A DNA stretch of 64,000 nucleotides from positions 496,001 through 560,000 of the forward strand of contig JADIZZ010000003.1 in the NCBI GenBank assembly GCA_016704535.1. Reading direction: 5' to 3'. Both the position numbers and the translations under genes were made by a program. The stretch comes from Betaproteobacteria bacterium. Lineage in GTDB: Bacteria; Pseudomonadota; Gammaproteobacteria; Burkholderiales; Burkholderiaceae_C. Positions 18,061 to 27,019 of this stretch are shown here, in pieces. The first letter of the stretch is position 1, and the number at the start of each line of letters is the position of its first letter. Under the pieces are notes generated by a model that saw only the letters and a program-made list of their open reading frames with translations, searched no databases and was not told the DNA's origin.

Positions 18061-19180
18061 AGACGCCTGCGGTGTCCTGCATGCGCGCCGAGACCTCGCC
18101 CAGGTGGTGCAGCGTGTCGCCGAGGCTCATCTCGAGCATCGTCAGGCGCTTGAAGTAGTGGCTGGCGGCGACCTCATCGGTGCAGCCGATGCCGCCGTGC
18201 AGCTGGATGCACTGCTGGCCGACGTAGCGCATGCTCTGGCCCAACTGCACCCGCGCCTGGGCGATGGCACGCCGGCGCTGCGCCGGCGGTTCGCCGAGCT
18301 TGAGGCTGGCGTAGTAGCTCATCGAGCGGCCGAGCTCGAGCTGCATCTTGACGTCGGCCATGCGGTGGCGCAGCGCCTGGAAGCTGGCCAGCGTGGCGCC
18401 GAACTGCTTGCGCGTGTTCATGTAGTCGACGGTGATCGCCACCAGGCGGTCCATCAGGCCCACGGCCTCGGCGCACTGCGCGGCCAGACCGGCGTCGACC
18501 GCGGCTTCCAGCAGCGGCAGGCCGTCGGTGGTGATCAGCTGCGCCGCGGCGGCGGTGAAGCTCACGTCGCCGGCGCGTGCGCCGTCCTGCGTGGCGTAGG
18601 TCACCACCCGGGCGGCGCCGGCAGCCACCAGGAAGAGGCCGATGCCGGCCGCGTCGCCCTCGGGGCCGCCCATGCGCGCCGGCACGATGAACGCATCGGC
18701 CTCATCGGCGGCGGGCACGACGAGCTTCTGGCCGTCGATCTGCCAATCGGCGCCGACCTGTCTCGCCTTCGTTGCGACGTGCGTCAGGCGGTAGCGTGAG
18801 CCTCGCTCCTGCAGCGCCGGCACCACCAGCGCCTCGCCGGCAGCGATGCGTGGCAGCCACTCGGCCTGCAGCGCGCCGGGTGCGGCCGACAGCAGCGTCG
18901 GGCTCATCAGTGCTGCCTCGGTGAAGGGCGCGTTGACGAGGCCGCGCCCGAGTTCCTCGCACACCACCATCGCGTCGATCGGACCCTGGCCCAGGCCGCC
19001 GTGCCCTTCCGGCACTACCAGGCCAGCCAAGCCCAGTTCGGCCAGTTCGACATACACGGCACGTGTGGCGCCACCGGCCTTGGCCAGCGCGTGGCGCCGC
19101 TCGAAGCTGAAGCCCTTGTCGACCCAGCGCCGCACGGCATCGCGCAGGGATTCCTGGTCGTCGGTGAAGTCGAAGTCCAT
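18053..19180 (-). CDS. Acyl-CoA dehydrogenase (smaller partner)
   Basis: 375 aa. Standard ACAD layout: helical N-domain (MDFDFTDDQESLRDAVRRWV), central beta domain, and C-terminal helices with TRKQFGATLASFQALRHRMADV and QLHGGIGCTDEVAASHYFKR. It oxidises an acyl-CoA at the alpha-beta carbons with FAD. It lies three bases from another ACAD gene upstream on the same strand. A large/small ACAD pair is seen in heteromeric dicarboxyl-CoA or steroid side-chain dehydrogenases, which is the inference here. Chain specificity cannot be read from sequence. Confidence 0.88.
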   Translation of the reverse strand: MDFDFTDDQESLRDAVRRWVDKGFSFERRHALAKAGGATRAVYVELAELGLAGLVVPEGHGGLGQGPIDAMVVCEELGRGLVNAPFTEAALMSPTLLSAAPGALQAEWLPRIAAGEALVVPALQERGSRYRLTHVATKARQVGADWQIDGQKLVVPAADEADAFIVPARMGGPEGDAAGIGLFLVAAGAARVVTYATQDGARAGDVSFTAAAAQLITTDGLPLLEAAVDAGLAAQCAEAVGLMDRLVAITVDYMNTRKQFGATLASFQALRHRMADVKMQLELGRSMSYYASLKLGEPPAQRRRAIAQARVQLGQSMRYVGQQCIQLHGGIGCTDEVAASHYFKRLTMLEMSLGDTLHHLGEVSARMQDTAGVFA

Positions 19181-19182
19181 GT

Positions 19183-20364
19183 TCAGCTCCCCAGCACGGT
19201 TTGGGCCACGATGTTGCGTTGCACTTCGTTCGACCCGCCGTAGATCGTCGTCTTGCGGTAGTTGAAGTAGGTGCCGGCCAGCGGCAGGATGTCGCCCGGC
19301 ACCAGCTGGTCGCCCTGCCAGCCGGCGTCCATGGCCTCGTAGATGAAGGCCCGGGAAAGCGGCCCGGCGGCGAGCATCATCAGCTCGGTGTAGCGCTGCT
19401 GGATCTCGCTGCCGCGGATCTTCAGCAGGCCGGCGATGTCCAGCGTCTGCTTGCCGCTCTTCTCGGCGGAAAGAACGCGCAGGACCAGCATCTCCAACGC
19501 CACGACGTCGACTTCCAGCAGCGCGATCTGGTCGCGGAAGCGGGTGTCGTTCCACACGCCCTCGGCCTTGGCCACACGTTTCAGCCGCTCCAGTTCACGC
19601 TTGGCTCGGTTGACGTCGGCGATGTTGGTGCGCTCGTGCGCCAGCAGGTGCTTGGCGTACGTCCAGCCCTTGTTCTCCTCGCCGATCAGGTTCTCGGCCG
19701 GTACCACGACGTTGTCGAACCAGACCTCGTTGACCTCGGGCTCGCCGTCCATCAGCACGATGGGCCGCACGGTGATGCCGGGGCTCTTCATGTCGATGAG
19801 CAGGAAGCTGATGCCGGCCTGCGGCTTGCCTTCGCTGCTGGTGCGCACCAGGCAGAAGATCCACTCGCCGTACTGGCCCAGCGTGGTCCAGGTTTTCTGG
19901 CCGTTGACGACGTAGCTGTCCCCTCGGCGTTCGGCCTTGCACTTCAGCGAGGCCAGGTCGGACCCCGATCCCGGCTCGCTGTAGCCCTGGCTCCACCAGA
20001 CCTCGCCGCTGGCGATGCCGGGCAGGAAGCGCCGCTGTTGCTCGGCATTGCCGAAGGCCATGATCACCGGCGCGACCATCACCGGGCCGAAGGGAATGAC
20101 CCGCGGCGCGCAGGCCAGCGCCAGCTCTTCCTCGAACAGGTGCTTCTGGATGGCGTTCCAGCCCGGGCCGCCGAAGGCTTTGGGCCAGCCCCAGGCCAGC
20201 CAGCCCTTCTGGCCCAGGATCCTGGCCCAGCGCTGGTGATCGTTCCGGGTCAGCCGGAGCGCATGGCGCACCTTGTGCGCGATGTCGAGCGGCAGGTTTG
20301 CGGCCACCCAGTCGCGGATCCCTTGCCGGAAAGCGAGTTCTTCGGGGGTGAAGTTCAGGTCCAT
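19183..20364 (-). CDS. Acyl-CoA dehydrogenase (larger partner)
   Basis: 393 aa from ATG 20364 with a GAGGAC Shine-Dalgarno. It contains GYSEPGSGSDLASLKC, QKTWTTLGQYGEW and the C-terminal YGGSNEVQRNIVAQTVLGS. The usual YEGT-type catalytic Glu position is occupied by Gly (YGGS), typical of one ACAD clade whose base lies elsewhere or in the partner subunit. It heads a three-gene operon with the smaller ACAD and the P1 peptidase. Likely a PimC/PimD-like large and small pair; not proven. Confidence 0.87.
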   Translation of the reverse strand: MDLNFTPEELAFRQGIRDWVAANLPLDIAHKVRHALRLTRNDHQRWARILGQKGWLAWGWPKAFGGPGWNAIQKHLFEEELALACAPRVIPFGPVMVAPVIMAFGNAEQQRRFLPGIASGEVWWSQGYSEPGSGSDLASLKCKAERRGDSYVVNGQKTWTTLGQYGEWIFCLVRTSSEGKPQAGISFLLIDMKSPGITVRPIVLMDGEPEVNEVWFDNVVVPAENLIGEENKGWTYAKHLLAHERTNIADVNRAKRELERLKRVAKAEGVWNDTRFRDQIALLEVDVVALEMLVLRVLSAEKSGKQTLDIAGLLKIRGSEIQQRYTELMMLAAGPLSRAFIYEAMDAGWQGDQLVPGDILPLAGTYFNYRKTTIYGGSNEVQRNIVAQTVLGS

Positions 20365-20472
20365 GGCGGGGCTGTCCTCGGTACGACGCGCCACGGCTGC
20401 GGGCGTGCAGTCGGCAGTTTTAGCACGACCGTTCGGAAATGGCCTGCCCCGGCGGGGACGAGCCGCCGCGCG

Positions 20473-21141
20473 TCAGCGCAGCTCCAGCCTCATGGTGTCG
20501 TTCTCGCGTTTCATCTGCAGGCGCGACAGGAAGCTGTTGCCCAGCAGCACCATGGGCATGGGCTGCGGCACTACGGCGGCGCCGACGTTGGCGAGTTCGA
20601 CCTCGCCCACACGCACGCTGGTCAGCGTCACCAACCACACCGGCACCGGGCCGTTGGCGGTCTGCGTGGTGGCGCGTCGGGCGCTGCTGAGATCGACGCC
20701 CAGGCGGTCGGCGTCGTCCTTGCCCAGGCTGACCAGCGTTGCGCCGGTGTCGACCATGAAACGCACCTGCTTGCCATTGATGCTGCCGCCGGCGGTGAAG
20801 TGGCCGCCCGAGCCCGCCGTGAGCACGATCTCGCGTGCCGCCGCACGCGGCGGTGCCATCCCCAGCAGCACGGGCGTTTCACCCACGCGCATGGGATGGA
20901 CCCGCCCGCCACGCTCGACCTCGGCGACCTCCCCGTTCCAGCGCAGCAGCTTCACACCGGCCACAGTCTGGCCGACGCTCATCGTGTAAGGCTGGCCGTC
21001 GACGACCAGCAGCGCGCGTTCGCCCATGCGGCCCGAGAGCACGACGAGCTGAGCCTGCACGGCAGAGGCAGCCAGCGCCAGCAGCAGCGCGGCGGTGGCC
21101 GCGCGCGCTATTCGCGGAAGTTGTTGAAGGTCAGCGGCCAT
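20473..21141 (-). CDS. Secreted retropepsin-like aspartic protease (TIGR02281 type)
   Basis: 222 aa with an N-terminal signal (LLLALAASAVQAQ). The C-terminal half has the single-lobe protease signature FMVDTGATLVSL, followed by LGNSFLSRLQM. Such proteins are predicted to dimerise to make an active site and act in the periplasm. The ATG at 21141 overlaps the yajQ end by 34 bases. Start could be further in, but no other codon gives a complete signal peptide. Function is unassigned. Confidence 0.85.
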   Translation of the reverse strand: MAADLQQLPRIARAATAALLLALAASAVQAQLVVLSGRMGERALLVVDGQPYTMSVGQTVAGVKLLRWNGEVAEVERGGRVHPMRVGETPVLLGMAPPRAAAREIVLTAGSGGHFTAGGSINGKQVRFMVDTGATLVSLGKDDADRLGVDLSSARRATTQTANGPVPVWLVTLTSVRVGEVELANVGAAVVPQPMPMVLLGNSFLSRLQMKRENDTMRLELR

Positions 21142-21611
21142 TCGTTGAGTTCCTTGCGCAGCAGCGCGATGGCCTCCTGCAGCACGTCGCGTTTGGCGCC
21201 AGTAACACGCACAGCGTCGCCCTGGAAGGCGGCCTGCACCTTCAGCTTGCTGGACTTCAGCGCCGTCTGCATCTTCTTGGCGGTCTCGGCGTCGACGCCG
21301 CTCTTCACCGGCACGGCCAGCTTGAGCTTGTCGTGGCTCATCTTCTGCGGCGTGGCTGTGAAGTCGAGCAGTCGCACGTCGACGCCGCGCTTGGACAGCC
21401 GGCCGATCAGCACGTCCTTGACCTGCTCGAGCTGGAAGTCGCTGTCGGCCCACAGCGTGAGTTCACGCGTCTTGGGTGTAGGCGAGGCCAGGTCGACCTT
21501 GGCGCTGGAACCCTTGAAGTCGAAGCGTGTGCCGATCTCCTTGTTCGCCTGCTCGACGGCGTTCTTGAGTTCCACCAGGTCGGGTTCGATGACGGCGTCG
21601 AAGCTGGGCAT
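21108..21611 (-). CDS. yajQ: YajQ family cyclic di-GMP-binding/nucleotide-binding protein
   Basis: 167 aa, normal length. The two-domain ferredoxin-like fold is evident: MPSFDAVIEPDLVELKNAVEQANKEIGTRFDFKGSSAKV, then KRGVDVRLLDF, KKSGVDAETAKKMQTALKSSKLKVQAAFQGDAVRVTGAKRDVLQEAIALL. Members bind nucleotides and, in Xanthomonas, cyclic di-GMP. The ATG at 21611 is the family start. An upstream extension in the same frame adds six residues without conserved character. Divergent from murB. Confidence 0.95.
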   Translation of the reverse strand: MPSFDAVIEPDLVELKNAVEQANKEIGTRFDFKGSSAKVDLASPTPKTRELTLWADSDFQLEQVKDVLIGRLSKRGVDVRLLDFTATPQKMSHDKLKLAVPVKSGVDAETAKKMQTALKSSKLKVQAAFQGDAVRVTGAKRDVLQEAIALLRKELNEWPLTFNNFRE

Positions 21612-21664
21612 GGGCAGGATGCAGTGCAAGAGGGGACGGTGGGAATATGCACCAGAATCGTCTC

Positions 21665-22714
21665 ATGTCGAGCACCGCTGCGCCCCTGGACGTGACGACG
21701 CGTGCCAGCCTGCGCGAACACAACAGCTTCGGCCTGCCGGCCGTGGCGCGCACCCTGATCCGGCTGAAATCGGAAGCCGACGTGCGGCGAGTCGTCGACC
21801 ACCCTGAATACGGGGTCGCGCCCAAGTTCGTTCTCGGCGGTGGCAGCAACGTGGTGCTGACGCGCGACCTCGACAGCGTGGTGCTGAAGGTCGAGATCCT
21901 CGGCCGCCGCCTGGTGCGCGAAGACGCCGATGCCTGGATCGTCGAGGCTGGCGCCGGTGAACCCTGGCACGCGCTCGTTGCCTGGACGCTCGACCAGGGC
22001 TGGCCCGGGCTGGAGAACCTGGCGCTGATTCCGGGCAGCACCGGCGCCGCGCCGGTGCAGAACATCGGCGCCTACGGTGTCGAGCTGAAGGACCGCTTCG
22101 ATTCGCTGGATGCGGTGGACCTGGTCACCGGCCGCAGCGTCACGCTGGACGCCGGCGCCTGCAACTTCGGCTACCGCGACAGCGTCTTCAAGCAGTCGGG
22201 CTTCGGTGGGCTGGCGGGCAAGAGCGTCATCACGCGCGTGCGTTTCCGCCTGCCCAGGCCCTGGCAGCCGGTGCTGGGCTACCTGGACCTCGAACGCAGG
22301 ATGGCCGAGACCGGCAACCCGGCACCCGACGCGCGCACCGTGTTCGACTGGATCTGTGCCATCCGCCGCGCCAAGCTGCCCGACCCGGCGGTCATCGGCA
22401 ACGCGGGCAGCTTCTTCAAGAACCCGGTGGTGACCGAGGAGCAGTGCCGCGACATCATCGGCCGCGACCCCGAGATCGTGCATTACCCGATGCCCGACGG
22501 CACGGTGAAGCTGGCCGCCGGCTGGCTCATCGACGCCTGCGGCTGGAAGGGCAAGACCGTAGGTCGTGCCGGCGTTTACGAAAAGCAGGCGCTGGTGCTG
22601 GTGAACCGCGGCGGCGCCAGCGGCGCCGAGGTCGTGACGCTGGCGCGAGCGATCCAGGAGAGCGTCTACGGGCGCTTCGGCATCCGGCTGGAGCCCGAGC
22701 CGATCATCGTCTGA
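21665..22714 (+). CDS. murB: UDP-N-acetylenolpyruvoylglucosamine reductase
   Basis: 349 aa, the longer type I form. FAD-binding ..LGGGSNVVLTRDL, GLENLALIPGSTGAAPVQNIGAYG, GYRDSVFKQ (the residue-sequence around the tyrosine that gates the substrate) and the NAGSFFKNPVV signature with the catalytic serine are present. It reduces UDP-GlcNAc-enolpyruvate to UDP-MurNAc in the cytoplasm. Start chosen at ATG 21665, preceded six bases upstream by CAGAAT; ATG 21647 would add six residues. Confidence 0.97.
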   Translation: MSSTAAPLDVTTRASLREHNSFGLPAVARTLIRLKSEADVRRVVDHPEYGVAPKFVLGGGSNVVLTRDLDSVVLKVEILGRRLVREDADAWIVEAGAGEPWHALVAWTLDQGWPGLENLALIPGSTGAAPVQNIGAYGVELKDRFDSLDAVDLVTGRSVTLDAGACNFGYRDSVFKQSGFGGLAGKSVITRVRFRLPRPWQPVLGYLDLERRMAETGNPAPDARTVFDWICAIRRAKLPDPAVIGNAGSFFKNPVVTEEQCRDIIGRDPEIVHYPMPDGTVKLAAGWLIDACGWKGKTVGRAGVYEKQALVLVNRGGASGAEVVTLARAIQESVYGRFGIRLEPEPIIV

Positions 22715-22738
22715 GCGAGGACCCGTGCAGCACCTGCC

Positions 22739-23428
22739 TCAGCCTGTTTGGAGCATCTCTCCGACGTCCAGCCCGGTCAGCGTCTTCGCGCCGCGTGCCA
22801 ACCAGAACATCAGACCGAACATCATCAGCATCGACGGGATGGCGATGACGGGGTAGCTCAGCAGCGTCAGCCGGCCGAGTTGTTCGTTGAAGGCCTCGGT
22901 GCCAGCCGGGGCGCTGACGACGTAGCGTGCCAGCACGTAGTTGGCCACCGACGAGAAGAAGAAGGTGCCGGCCAGCAGGAAGGTGCCGGTGCGCAGCCGC
23001 AATTCGAAGGGCACGGTGTTGCGGCGCGCCTCTAGCGCCTTGTGCACCTTGTCGACGTCGAAGAGCTGGGCGTTGAAGACCAGCACGCGGATCAGCGGCG
23101 ACTTCGTCCAAGTGGATGCCAGCACGGCCAGGCCGATGAGCCCCGGCACCGCGGCTTCCTTCACTGCCAGCCACTGCGCGTCAAGCGCCAGCAGACCGAT
23201 GCCGCCGGTGAGCAGCGTGCTCACCACACCCAGCACGCTCAGCCAGTTCAGCTTGCGGCGCTGTATGCCGTCCCACACACCCCAACACACGGGGAAGGCC
23301 AGCGCCAGCAGAAGCGCGCCCAGCGTGCCCAGGCGCTCGGGGCCGCTGAGCTTCATCAGGATGAAGGCCGGCAGCAGCACGGTGATGCCGATCTCGAGCA
23401 ATGGGTTGGGTTTGCCGGACTTTTTCAT
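22739..23428 (-). CDS. VC0807-like integral membrane protein
   Basis: 229 aa with six likely transmembrane helices and a basic loop (WDGIQRRKLNWLS) between the second and third. It has NPLLEIGITVLLPAFILMKLSGPERLG at the N-terminus and SYPVIAIPSMLMMFGLMFWL near the C-terminus. The best match in memory is the VC0807 family, which has no known activity. It is convergent with murB. Confidence 0.75.
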   Translation of the reverse strand: MKKSGKPNPLLEIGITVLLPAFILMKLSGPERLGTLGALLLALAFPVCWGVWDGIQRRKLNWLSVLGVVSTLLTGGIGLLALDAQWLAVKEAAVPGLIGLAVLASTWTKSPLIRVLVFNAQLFDVDKVHKALEARRNTVPFELRLRTGTFLLAGTFFFSSVANYVLARYVVSAPAGTEAFNEQLGRLTLLSYPVIAIPSMLMMFGLMFWLARGAKTLTGLDVGEMLQTG

Positions 23429-23504
23429 GACTGTGGGAAGGACGGGAGCCCGGACTGTGCCACGTCACTGCGACCGGCCGACGCAGCCCGGCCACCCGCC
23501 GGCC

Positions 23505-24746
23505 TCAGTTCGTGCCCGCGGCCCGCAAGGCCGCCAGCTTGGCCTTGTAACGGCCCTGCTGCTCCGGGTTGCCGCTGTAGTCACGGGCCAGCTGCAAGTG
23601 CTTCGCGGCGGCATCAGAGTCGCCGAGCGTGGCGTCCACCACCGCGGCCCAGTAATGGGCCTCGTGCTGATAAGGCTGGCGGAGAAGTTCCCGCGCGATC
23701 AGCTCGCGGGCCTGGGCGGTCTGGCCCGCTTCCAGGGCTTGGCGGCCCAGGTCGAGGAAGTGGAAGGGCGGGTGCGGCTGGATGCGCTTCAACTGCGTCG
23801 CCACGGCCGCAGCCTCGATCACGCGGCCCGCGCGGTGCAGCGCGCCGGCCAGGTTGGCCAGCGCGGCCTCGTCTTCGGGGGCGCGCGCCAGCACGTGGCG
23901 CAGCGCGGCCTCGGCCTCGGCCAAGTGGCCGGCACGCAGATAGATCACTGCCAACGTGTTGACGCCGGGCAGGTAGTCCGGGTCCTGGCGCACCGCCTCG
24001 CGGGCCCAGGCGTAGGCCTGGTCGGGCTGGCCGGCCGCCAGCGTTTCGGCGGCACGGTTGTTCATGTACATCGCCACCACGGTGCGTTCGGCCAAGGGCT
24101 GCACACGCACGCCGCGCAACTCGTCGGGCGGCACGAAGTCGACCGTCCATTCGTCGACCCGCACCAGATCACGCGGCAGGCTGCGTGGCCGGCTCGAGAG
24201 CACGACGTTGATGTGTCCGCTGGCCAGCGTGAGATCGGGCGCGCGGCTGTACAGCGGGCGCACCTGCACGCTTTGGTAGCGCAGCGGAAGGTCCAGGTAC
24301 TTGGCAAAGGCCGACGTCATCAACACCAGGGAAAGGCAATTGCCGGCGCGCCTGTCGAAGGCCTCGGCGGCGTTGCGCGTGCGGCCGTCGTCGTAGTCCA
24401 GCTGAAGCTGGTCGCGTGCGGTCAGGGCCTGAAGCAGGGCGTGGCGCAAGTCCGTCGTGCCGCGAGCAGCAGCGCGTGCGGCATCGGCGAACTCCCTCAT
24501 CGGTGGGCTGATCGCGAACACCTTGCCGACGTCCACCGGCTCGGCGGGCGCCGCGAACAGGCCGTCGTGCAGCAGCGATGCGGCGCCAGGCCCCGCGTCA
24601 GGCCGGGTGGCACAAGCACCGAGCAGCGTGGTGATCACGGCCGCAGCGAGCAGACGCCGAGCCGCCCGAGCCGCAGTACCGACTGGGCTTTCGCAAGAAG
24701 GCCGGGCGGTCGCGGACCAAGCTTGGGCAATTGACGCGAGCGACAT
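23505..24746 (-). CDS. Lipoprotein with transglutaminase-like and TPR domains
   Basis: 413 aa from ATG 24746, which has a clear GGAGG Shine-Dalgarno. A lipobox LLGAC occurs near residue 43 after an unusually long N-region. A transglutaminase-like segment follows (AFDRRAGNCLSLVLMTSAFAKYLDLPLRYQSV...SGHINVVL), with the catalytic-type Cys and His. About residues 240-400 are tetratricopeptide repeats. Related proteins scaffold or process other periplasmic proteins. No partner gene is adjacent. Confidence 0.8.
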   Translation of the reverse strand: MSLASIAQAWSATARPSCESPVGTAARAARRLLAAAVITTLLGACATRPDAGPGAASLLHDGLFAAPAEPVDVGKVFAISPPMREFADAARAAARGTTDLRHALLQALTARDQLQLDYDDGRTRNAAEAFDRRAGNCLSLVLMTSAFAKYLDLPLRYQSVQVRPLYSRAPDLTLASGHINVVLSSRPRSLPRDLVRVDEWTVDFVPPDELRGVRVQPLAERTVVAMYMNNRAAETLAAGQPDQAYAWAREAVRQDPDYLPGVNTLAVIYLRAGHLAEAEAALRHVLARAPEDEAALANLAGALHRAGRVIEAAAVATQLKRIQPHPPFHFLDLGRQALEAGQTAQARELIARELLRQPYQHEAHYWAAVVDATLGDSDAAAKHLQLARDYSGNPEQQGRYKAKLAALRAAGTN

Positions 24747-24847
24747 GGCAAACCTCCACGCAGAGCCCCGATGCAAGACATCCTACGCCGTGCCCGCTCC
24801 GTGGAACAGCGGCCCCGGTATGACCGCTGTGGCGGTGTGCGCCAGCG

Positions 24848-25072
24848 CTACAGTTCCAGAAAGCGGCGCAGCCTTGCTGCCGCGTCGCGCAGCGCCGCGT
24901 TGGGCGTCGCAGCCGCCTGGTCCAGCGTGCGCCGGGCATACTCGGTGTCGCTTTGCAGGCGCTCGACGTGAACGTCGATACCGTAGCCCCGCAAGAGCCA
25001 TTTCAGTTCGATGATCTCGACGAGACAACCGGCAGCGGCCGGGCGCAGGGTGTTCATCTGGGTGGATTGCAT
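24848..25072 (-). CDS. Small conserved-looking hypothetical protein
   Basis: 74 aa, helical, with a pronounced EIIELKWLLRGYGIDVHVERLQ pattern and a C-terminal charged helix. The ATG at 25072 is preceded by a GAAGG Shine-Dalgarno at good spacing, and codon use matches neighbours. It is divergent from the dioxygenase gene and lies downstream of nothing obvious. No domain is recognised. Confidence 0.6.
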   Translation of the reverse strand: MQSTQMNTLRPAAAGCLVEIIELKWLLRGYGIDVHVERLQSDTEYARRTLDQAAATPNAALRDAAARLRRFLEL

Positions 25073-25210
25073 GGTGTACCTTCACCATAACGCCGTCGAC
25101 CCGCAGTTTGCTGACAGTGGATTGGGGAGCTTCCCCCAACTTTCTGCATGCTTCCCCCGCTCCTCCTGGTGCCTTCGACCGTCCTGCAGCCACCACCCAC
25201 CCGCACCGAC

Positions 25211-25963
25211 ATGCATCCTTCCCCGCCGCTGACGTCCCTTGCCGAACTGCCGGCCCAACTGGCTGGTGCGGGGTGGGCGGTACTCGACGCCCCGAGCCTG
25301 TGCCAGCTCTGCGATCTCGACATCGCCAGATGGATGACCTGGCAGCCGCTGTGGAGCGAACTGCCGCTCGATCCCCACCTGCGAGACGGTGGCCGCTACC
25401 GCCGCAGGCGCCACGGCTGCTTTCGGGTCACCTCCGAGGGCGTCGTCGCCGTACCCCACCGCGCGCACTGGCAGCCCCTGGAATACAACGCGCTCCACGG
25501 CGGCATCCAGCGCTGGTTCGAGCGCCTTCCGGCCGCGCTGGTGGCTGACCCCGCCTGGGTGCGGCTGTTGCAGGGCTTGGCCAGCGTGGCCGAATTGCTG
25601 CACGGGCCTGCCGAATGGTTCGTCGAGGCCCACCCCTTCCGTATCGACACCACCGACGGCATCGGCCGCCCCACGCCGGAGGGCGCGCACCGTGACGGTG
25701 TCGACTTGGTGGCGGTGGTGCTCGTCGCCCGTCACAACGTCAAGGGCGGCGAGACGCGTGTCTTCGACGCTCGCGGGCCGCAGGGCGTGCGCTTCACGCT
25801 GCGTGAACCCTTCAGTGCGCTGCTGCTCGACGACGCCCGCGTGATCCACGAAACCACACCCATCCAGCCCGTCGACGCCGGCCTGCCGGCCTGGCGCGAC
25901 ACCCTGGTGCTGACCTACCGCCGCGGCGGTTTCCAGGGCCCCGAGGAGAACCCCGCCCCATGA
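25211..25963 (+). CDS. 2-oxoglutarate/Fe(II) dioxygenase (PF10014 type)
   Basis: 250 aa from ATG 25211 (an upstream ATG at 25148 would add 21 residues). The double-stranded beta-helix core shows GAHRDGVDLVAVVLVARHNVKGGETRVFD, whose HxD supplies two iron ligands, and a distal ARVIHETTPIQP histidine plus a basic residue for 2-oxoglutarate. The family contains L-isoleucine 4-hydroxylases and related amino-acid hydroxylases. Its stop overlaps the start of a serine/threonine-type dehydratase, so the pair may hydroxylate then deaminate an amino acid. That step is inference. Confidence 0.85.
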   Translation: MHPSPPLTSLAELPAQLAGAGWAVLDAPSLCQLCDLDIARWMTWQPLWSELPLDPHLRDGGRYRRRRHGCFRVTSEGVVAVPHRAHWQPLEYNALHGGIQRWFERLPAALVADPAWVRLLQGLASVAELLHGPAEWFVEAHPFRIDTTDGIGRPTPEGAHRDGVDLVAVVLVARHNVKGGETRVFDARGPQGVRFTLREPFSALLLDDARVIHETTPIQPVDAGLPAWRDTLVLTYRRGGFQGPEENPAP

Positions 25964-26952
25964 CGACGCTGGCCATCACCCCCGACGACATCACCGCCGC
26001 CGCCGCGCGCCTGGCCGGCGTGGCTCACCGCACGCCGGTGATGACCTCACGCACGGCCGACGAGATCACCGGCGCGCAACTCTTCTTCAAGTGCGAGAAC
26101 TTCCAGCGCATGGGCGCCTTCAAGTTCCGTGGCGCCTACAACGCGCTGGCGCAGTTCACGCCGGCACAGCGCCGCAGCGGCGTCATCGCCTTCAGCTCGG
26201 GCAACCATGCGCAGGCCATCGCGCTGTCGGCACGGCTGCTGGGCATGCCCTCGGTGCTGGTGATGCCACAGGACTCGCCCGCCGCCAAGCTGGCCGCCAC
26301 GCGCGGTTATCAGCAGGGCCAACCCGGCAGTGAAGTCGTGCTCTACGACCGCTACACCGAGGAACGTGAGGCCATCGGCGCGCGCCTGGCCGCCGAGCGC
26401 GGCATGACGCTGATCCCGCCCTACGACCACGCGCACGTCATGGCCGGGCAGGGCACGGCCGCGGCCGAACTGATCGAAGAGACCGGGCCGCTGGACCTGC
26501 TGCTGGTGTGCGTGGGCGGTGGCGGCCTGATCAGCGGCTGCGCCGTCGCAGCGCACCACCTCAGCCCCGGCATCGAGGTCATCGGCGTCGAGCCCGAGGC
26601 CGGCAACGACACGCAACAGAGCCTGGCCGCCGGGCACATCGTGCACATCGAGACGCCCAAGACCATCGCCGACGGGGCGCAGACGCAGCACAGCGGCCAG
26701 CTCACCTTCCCGGTCATCCAGCGGCTGGTCGACCGCATCGTCACCGTCAGCGACGCCCAGCTGGTGCAGGCGATGCGCTTCTTCGCCGAGCGCATGAAGA
26801 TGGTGGTCGAACCCACCGGCGGCCTGGGCGCCGCGGCCGCGCTGCAGGGCGTGGTGCCGGTGCGTGGCCGGCGCGTGGGGGTCATCGTCAGCGGGGGCAA
26901 CGTCGACCTATCGCGCTACGCCGCGCTGCTGGCGGGGGACGCCCTGGCCTGA
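25960..26952 (+). CDS. PLP-dependent threonine/serine-type dehydratase, 3-hydroxyaspartate ammonia-lyase-like
   Basis: 330 aa fold-type II enzyme. Schiff-base Lys is K55 in GAFKFRGAYNAL. The asparagine loop SSGNHAQA and the phosphate-binding GGGGLISG tetraglycine are present. Length matches catabolic threonine dehydratase without a regulatory domain and also threo-3-hydroxyaspartate ammonia-lyase (serine racemase relatives), which this resembles most. The ATGA overlap with the dioxygenase gene suggests that a beta-hydroxy amino acid made by the first enzyme is the substrate; unproven. Confidence 0.87.
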   Translation: MTTLAITPDDITAAAARLAGVAHRTPVMTSRTADEITGAQLFFKCENFQRMGAFKFRGAYNALAQFTPAQRRSGVIAFSSGNHAQAIALSARLLGMPSVLVMPQDSPAAKLAATRGYQQGQPGSEVVLYDRYTEEREAIGARLAAERGMTLIPPYDHAHVMAGQGTAAAELIEETGPLDLLLVCVGGGGLISGCAVAAHHLSPGIEVIGVEPEAGNDTQQSLAAGHIVHIETPKTIADGAQTQHSGQLTFPVIQRLVDRIVTVSDAQLVQAMRFFAERMKMVVEPTGGLGAAAALQGVVPVRGRRVGVIVSGGNVDLSRYAALLAGDALA

Positions 26953-27019
26953 GCCCACCGTGCTGCGCTAAGGTCGCGGCTTCGTCCACCTCAGCCGTCG
27001 CCGCGACGGCCCTCCCGCC

